Positions 62,144-64,000 of a stretch of 64,000 nucleotides of DNA are shown in pieces. Under the pieces are notes generated by a model that saw nothing but the letters and a program-made list of their open reading frames with translations, was not told where the DNA came from and did not search any database. Source of the DNA: Parahalioglobus pacificus. Its GTDB lineage: Bacteria; Pseudomonadota; Gammaproteobacteria; Pseudomonadales; Halieaceae. The first letter of the stretch is position 1; every line of letters begins with the position of its first letter. The DNA is taken from positions 1,178,001 to 1,242,000 of the forward strand of contig NZ_BMYM01000001.1 of the NCBI RefSeq assembly GCF_014652275.1. The letters are read 5' to 3'. A program made the position numbers and the translations under genes.

Positions 62144-63613
62144 CTAGCCCTTTTTCGGGTAGGTCGCATAGGCAATACCGGCCATTTGCTCCAGTATGCG
62201 GTGCACCTGGCAGCTATAACCAAACTCATTGTCGTACCACAGGTAAACAACGGCTTGGGTGCCATTCACGATAGTCGCCTGCGCGTCATAAACACAGGCC
62301 GTGCGTGAGCCCACAAAGTCCGTCGACACCACCTCAGGCGAGTTCGAGTAGTCAATCTGCTTGCGCATGGTTGAGTGCAGCGCCATGTTGCGCATGTACT
62401 CATTGAGCGCCTCTTTGGTGGTTTCGCGGCCCAGCGTGATGTTAAGGATGGCCATAGAGACGTTGGGCGTTGGAACACGAATGGCGTTGCCTGTCAGCTT
62501 CCCGGCCAACTGCGGCAGGACCTTGGCAACAGCCTTGGCAGCACCGGTCTCGGTGAGCACCATGTTCAGTGGTGCACTGCGACCGCGGCGATCGGCCTTG
62601 TGGTAGTTGTCGATCAAGTTCTGGTCATTGGTGAACGCGTGAACCGTCTCAACGTGCCCCGTGACAATACCGTACTCATCGTCCAGCGCCTTCAGCGGCG
62701 GTACAATAGCATTGGTGGTACAAGATGCGGCCGAAATGATGGTGTCATTGGCACCAATGATGTCATTGTTGATGCCGGCAACGACGTTTTTCATATCGCC
62801 CTTGCCCGGCGCGGTCAGGATAACCTTGCTCACACCATTGGATTTCAGGTGCAGGGACAGGCCAGCCTCGTCACGCCACACACCGGTGTTGTCAATGACA
62901 ATCGCGTTGTTGATACCGTACTCGTTGTAATCGATGCTGTCAGGCGAATCAGCGTAGATCACCTTGACCTCATTGCCGTTGGCAACAAAGGACTGACGCT
63001 CCTCGTCGACACGAATGGTGCCATCGAAGGCGCCGTGAACAGAGTCGCGACGCAGCAGGCTGGCGCGCTTCACCAGATCGTTGGGCGCTTTGCCCTTGCG
63101 AACAACAATCGCCTTCAGACGGAGACAATCACCACCGTCGGTTTTGTCGATCAGGATTCGGGCCATCAGGCGACCGATTCGGCCAAAGCCGTAAAGCACC
63201 ACATCCACCGGCTCATCCACTGGCTTGGCGCCGGCGCCCACCAGATCGGCCACTTCAGCAGCGACATACTCCTGAATGCTCATGCCTGAGCCTTCGCCCT
63301 TGTCGTAGTAATTAACGGCAAGGCGGCCCACGTCGATGTGGGCGGGGCCGAGATTCAGCTCGGACAGGGCCTGCAGGACCGGGAAGGTTTCGAATTCGGA
63401 CAGCTCGTTCTCTTCGACCTGGCGCACATAGCGATGCGCTTTCATGATCTCCAGTACTGACTGATTGACCAGCGAACGACCGTAGATGTAGCACTTTACG
63501 TTACTCTCGCGGGCCATTCGACCAACGAGCGGGATCATGCCCTCGGCCAACGCTTCGCGCTCTTTCCAGTCCTTGAAGTAATCGTCGGGGCGTTCCCGCT
63601 TGCGCTCGTTCAC
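62144..63613 (-). CDS. gap: Glyceraldehyde-3-phosphate dehydrogenase, long form
   Basis: 489 residues, about 150 more than ordinary GAPDH. Residues 1-135 are a helical extension (ALAEGMIPLVGRMARESNVK) seen in Pseudomonas proteins beside nqr and mfd. The GAPDH core then follows: GFGRIGR (142-148), SCTTNAIVPPLKAL with catalytic Cys298, and NYHKADRRGRSAPLNMV. Converts glyceraldehyde 3-phosphate and NAD(P)+ to 1,3-bisphosphoglycerate. In relatives this long form may work in gluconeogenesis or be NADP-dependent; the sequence alone does not decide. Confidence 0.94.
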   Translation of the reverse strand: MNERKRERPDDYFKDWKEREALAEGMIPLVGRMARESNVKCYIYGRSLVNQSVLEIMKAHRYVRQVEENELSEFETFPVLQALSELNLGPAHIDVGRLAVNYYDKGEGSGMSIQEYVAAEVADLVGAGAKPVDEPVDVVLYGFGRIGRLMARILIDKTDGGDCLRLKAIVVRKGKAPNDLVKRASLLRRDSVHGAFDGTIRVDEERQSFVANGNEVKVIYADSPDSIDYNEYGINNAIVIDNTGVWRDEAGLSLHLKSNGVSKVILTAPGKGDMKNVVAGINNDIIGANDTIISAASCTTNAIVPPLKALDDEYGIVTGHVETVHAFTNDQNLIDNYHKADRRGRSAPLNMVLTETGAAKAVAKVLPQLAGKLTGNAIRVPTPNVSMAILNITLGRETTKEALNEYMRNMALHSTMRKQIDYSNSPEVVSTDFVGSRTACVYDAQATIVNGTQAVVYLWYDNEFGYSCQVHRILEQMAGIAYATYPKKG

Positions 63614-63768
63614 TCTGGCTACCTTTAATGGGTGGTTTCAGGGGGCGCGTATTATCCAATCAAGACCGCGCCCCCGCAAGCACCGCGGCGGGTAATTGTT
63701 GGTGGCGCAGCGCCCCTCCCGTACAATATCGCGCTCCAATTTTTAGCGCTCTCATCAGGCTGCCCTGA

Positions 63769-64000
63769 ATGTTCAAGGAACTCGTCGCCTCATCTCCATG
63801 GCCCGCCAAAGCTGGCACGCGAACCGCTATTGGCCCCTTACCCGGCGCTGCGCCCGCAGCCTGCATAGCGGAACTTGCCTCCAGCGATCAGCTGCTTTTA
63901 GTCATTACAGCCGATAACACGGCCGCGCTCGGATTGGAAAGAGAATTGCCGTTCTTCCTGGGCGACGGCGTCGACATCCTCACATTGCCTGACTGGGAAA
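63769..64000 (+). CDS. mfd: Transcription-repair coupling factor Mfd, N-terminus (cut by window end)
   Basis: ATG 63769 opens a frame to the window edge (77 codons). It begins MFKELVASSPWPAKAGTRTA, then LPGAAPAACIAELA and ITADNTAALGLERELPFFLG, and ends ILTLPDWE. This is the UvrB-like N-terminal module of Mfd, which removes stalled RNA polymerase and recruits UvrA. Its place divergent from long-form gap is as in Pseudomonas. Only the first 7 percent of the gene is present. Confidence 0.9.
   Translation, partial: MFKELVASSPWPAKAGTRTAIGPLPGAAPAACIAELASSDQLLLVITADNTAALGLERELPFFLGDGVDILTLPDWE

Noticed and set aside
15-64000. CRISPR array
   Set aside because: No series of regularly spaced direct repeats with unique spacers was seen anywhere in the window.

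Overview
The window looks like chromosomal DNA from a marine-type gammaproteobacterium. Many gene neighbourhoods match what I remember of Pseudomonas: yccA-tusDCB-tusE-trmA after a tRNA-Ser(UGA), uvrC-pgsA with tRNA-Gly/tRNA-Cys, and murB-ptp-kdsB-lpxK-exbD/B-comEC-DUF2062-lolCDE-apbE-nqr-gap-mfd. The exosortase H pair, the photolyase/sigma cluster and the Na+-NQR suggest an aerobic marine relative such as the Cellvibrionales/Halieaceae. That placement is inference. Coding density is high and many genes overlap.

Layout. 1-1.1 kb: RNase E tail. 1.1-1.8 kb: tRNA-Ser and a duplicated tRNA tail plus terminator. 1.8-10 kb: amidohydrolase, YccA, the Tus sulfur relay, TrmA, an HTH/nuclease-like protein, dimeric dUTPase and an RCK-type channel protein. 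10-18.3 kb: tRNA-Leu, AsmA-like protein, Na+ symporter, deoC/rbsK, LEA-type lipoprotein, exosortase H and its partner. 18.5-25.5 kb: a light/UV-stress group (MerR regulator, unusual RpoD-like sigma factor, TIGR01777 protein, sirtuin, FMN-binding protein, photolyase, thermonuclease). 25.6-32.5 kb: cobalamin riboswitch followed by btuB-cobO-cobQ-btuC-btuD-btuF. 32.5-39.3 kb: an integrase-bearing accessory islet next to tRNA-Cys. 39.3-42.2 kb: tRNA-Cys, tRNA-Gly, pgsA, uvrC. 42.2-54.7 kb: cell-envelope genes (murB, kdsB, lpxK, msbA, exbBD, comEC, lolCDE). 54.7-61.8 kb: nqrABCDEF-apbE-nqrM, a complete set for Na+-translocating NADH:quinone reductase. 62-64 kb: long-form GAPDH and the start of mfd.

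The most interesting region is 35.2-38.0 kb. It is a tight four-gene operon: an RS21-C6/MazG-like dNTP pyrophosphatase overlapping an HNH nuclease with an EVE/PUA-like reader domain, then a membrane-anchored helical protein and a membrane-anchored NERD nuclease with a zinc finger. It abuts a tyrosine integrase at a tRNA gene. I propose it as a candidate anti-phage system, possibly acting against modified-cytosine phages at both nucleotide-pool and DNA level. Its left flank shows two truncated genes meeting head to head.

Other notable points are a CTG-like start for lolC, a Rho-independent terminator of the nqr operon embedded in the apbE signal-peptide codons, tandem partial duplication of tRNA-Gly, a tRNA-Leu separated by 29 kb from its usual Gly-Cys-Leu partners, and a TusE carrying the two cysteines typical of DsrC. 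All calls come from reading the sequence and from family knowledge; no database search was run.
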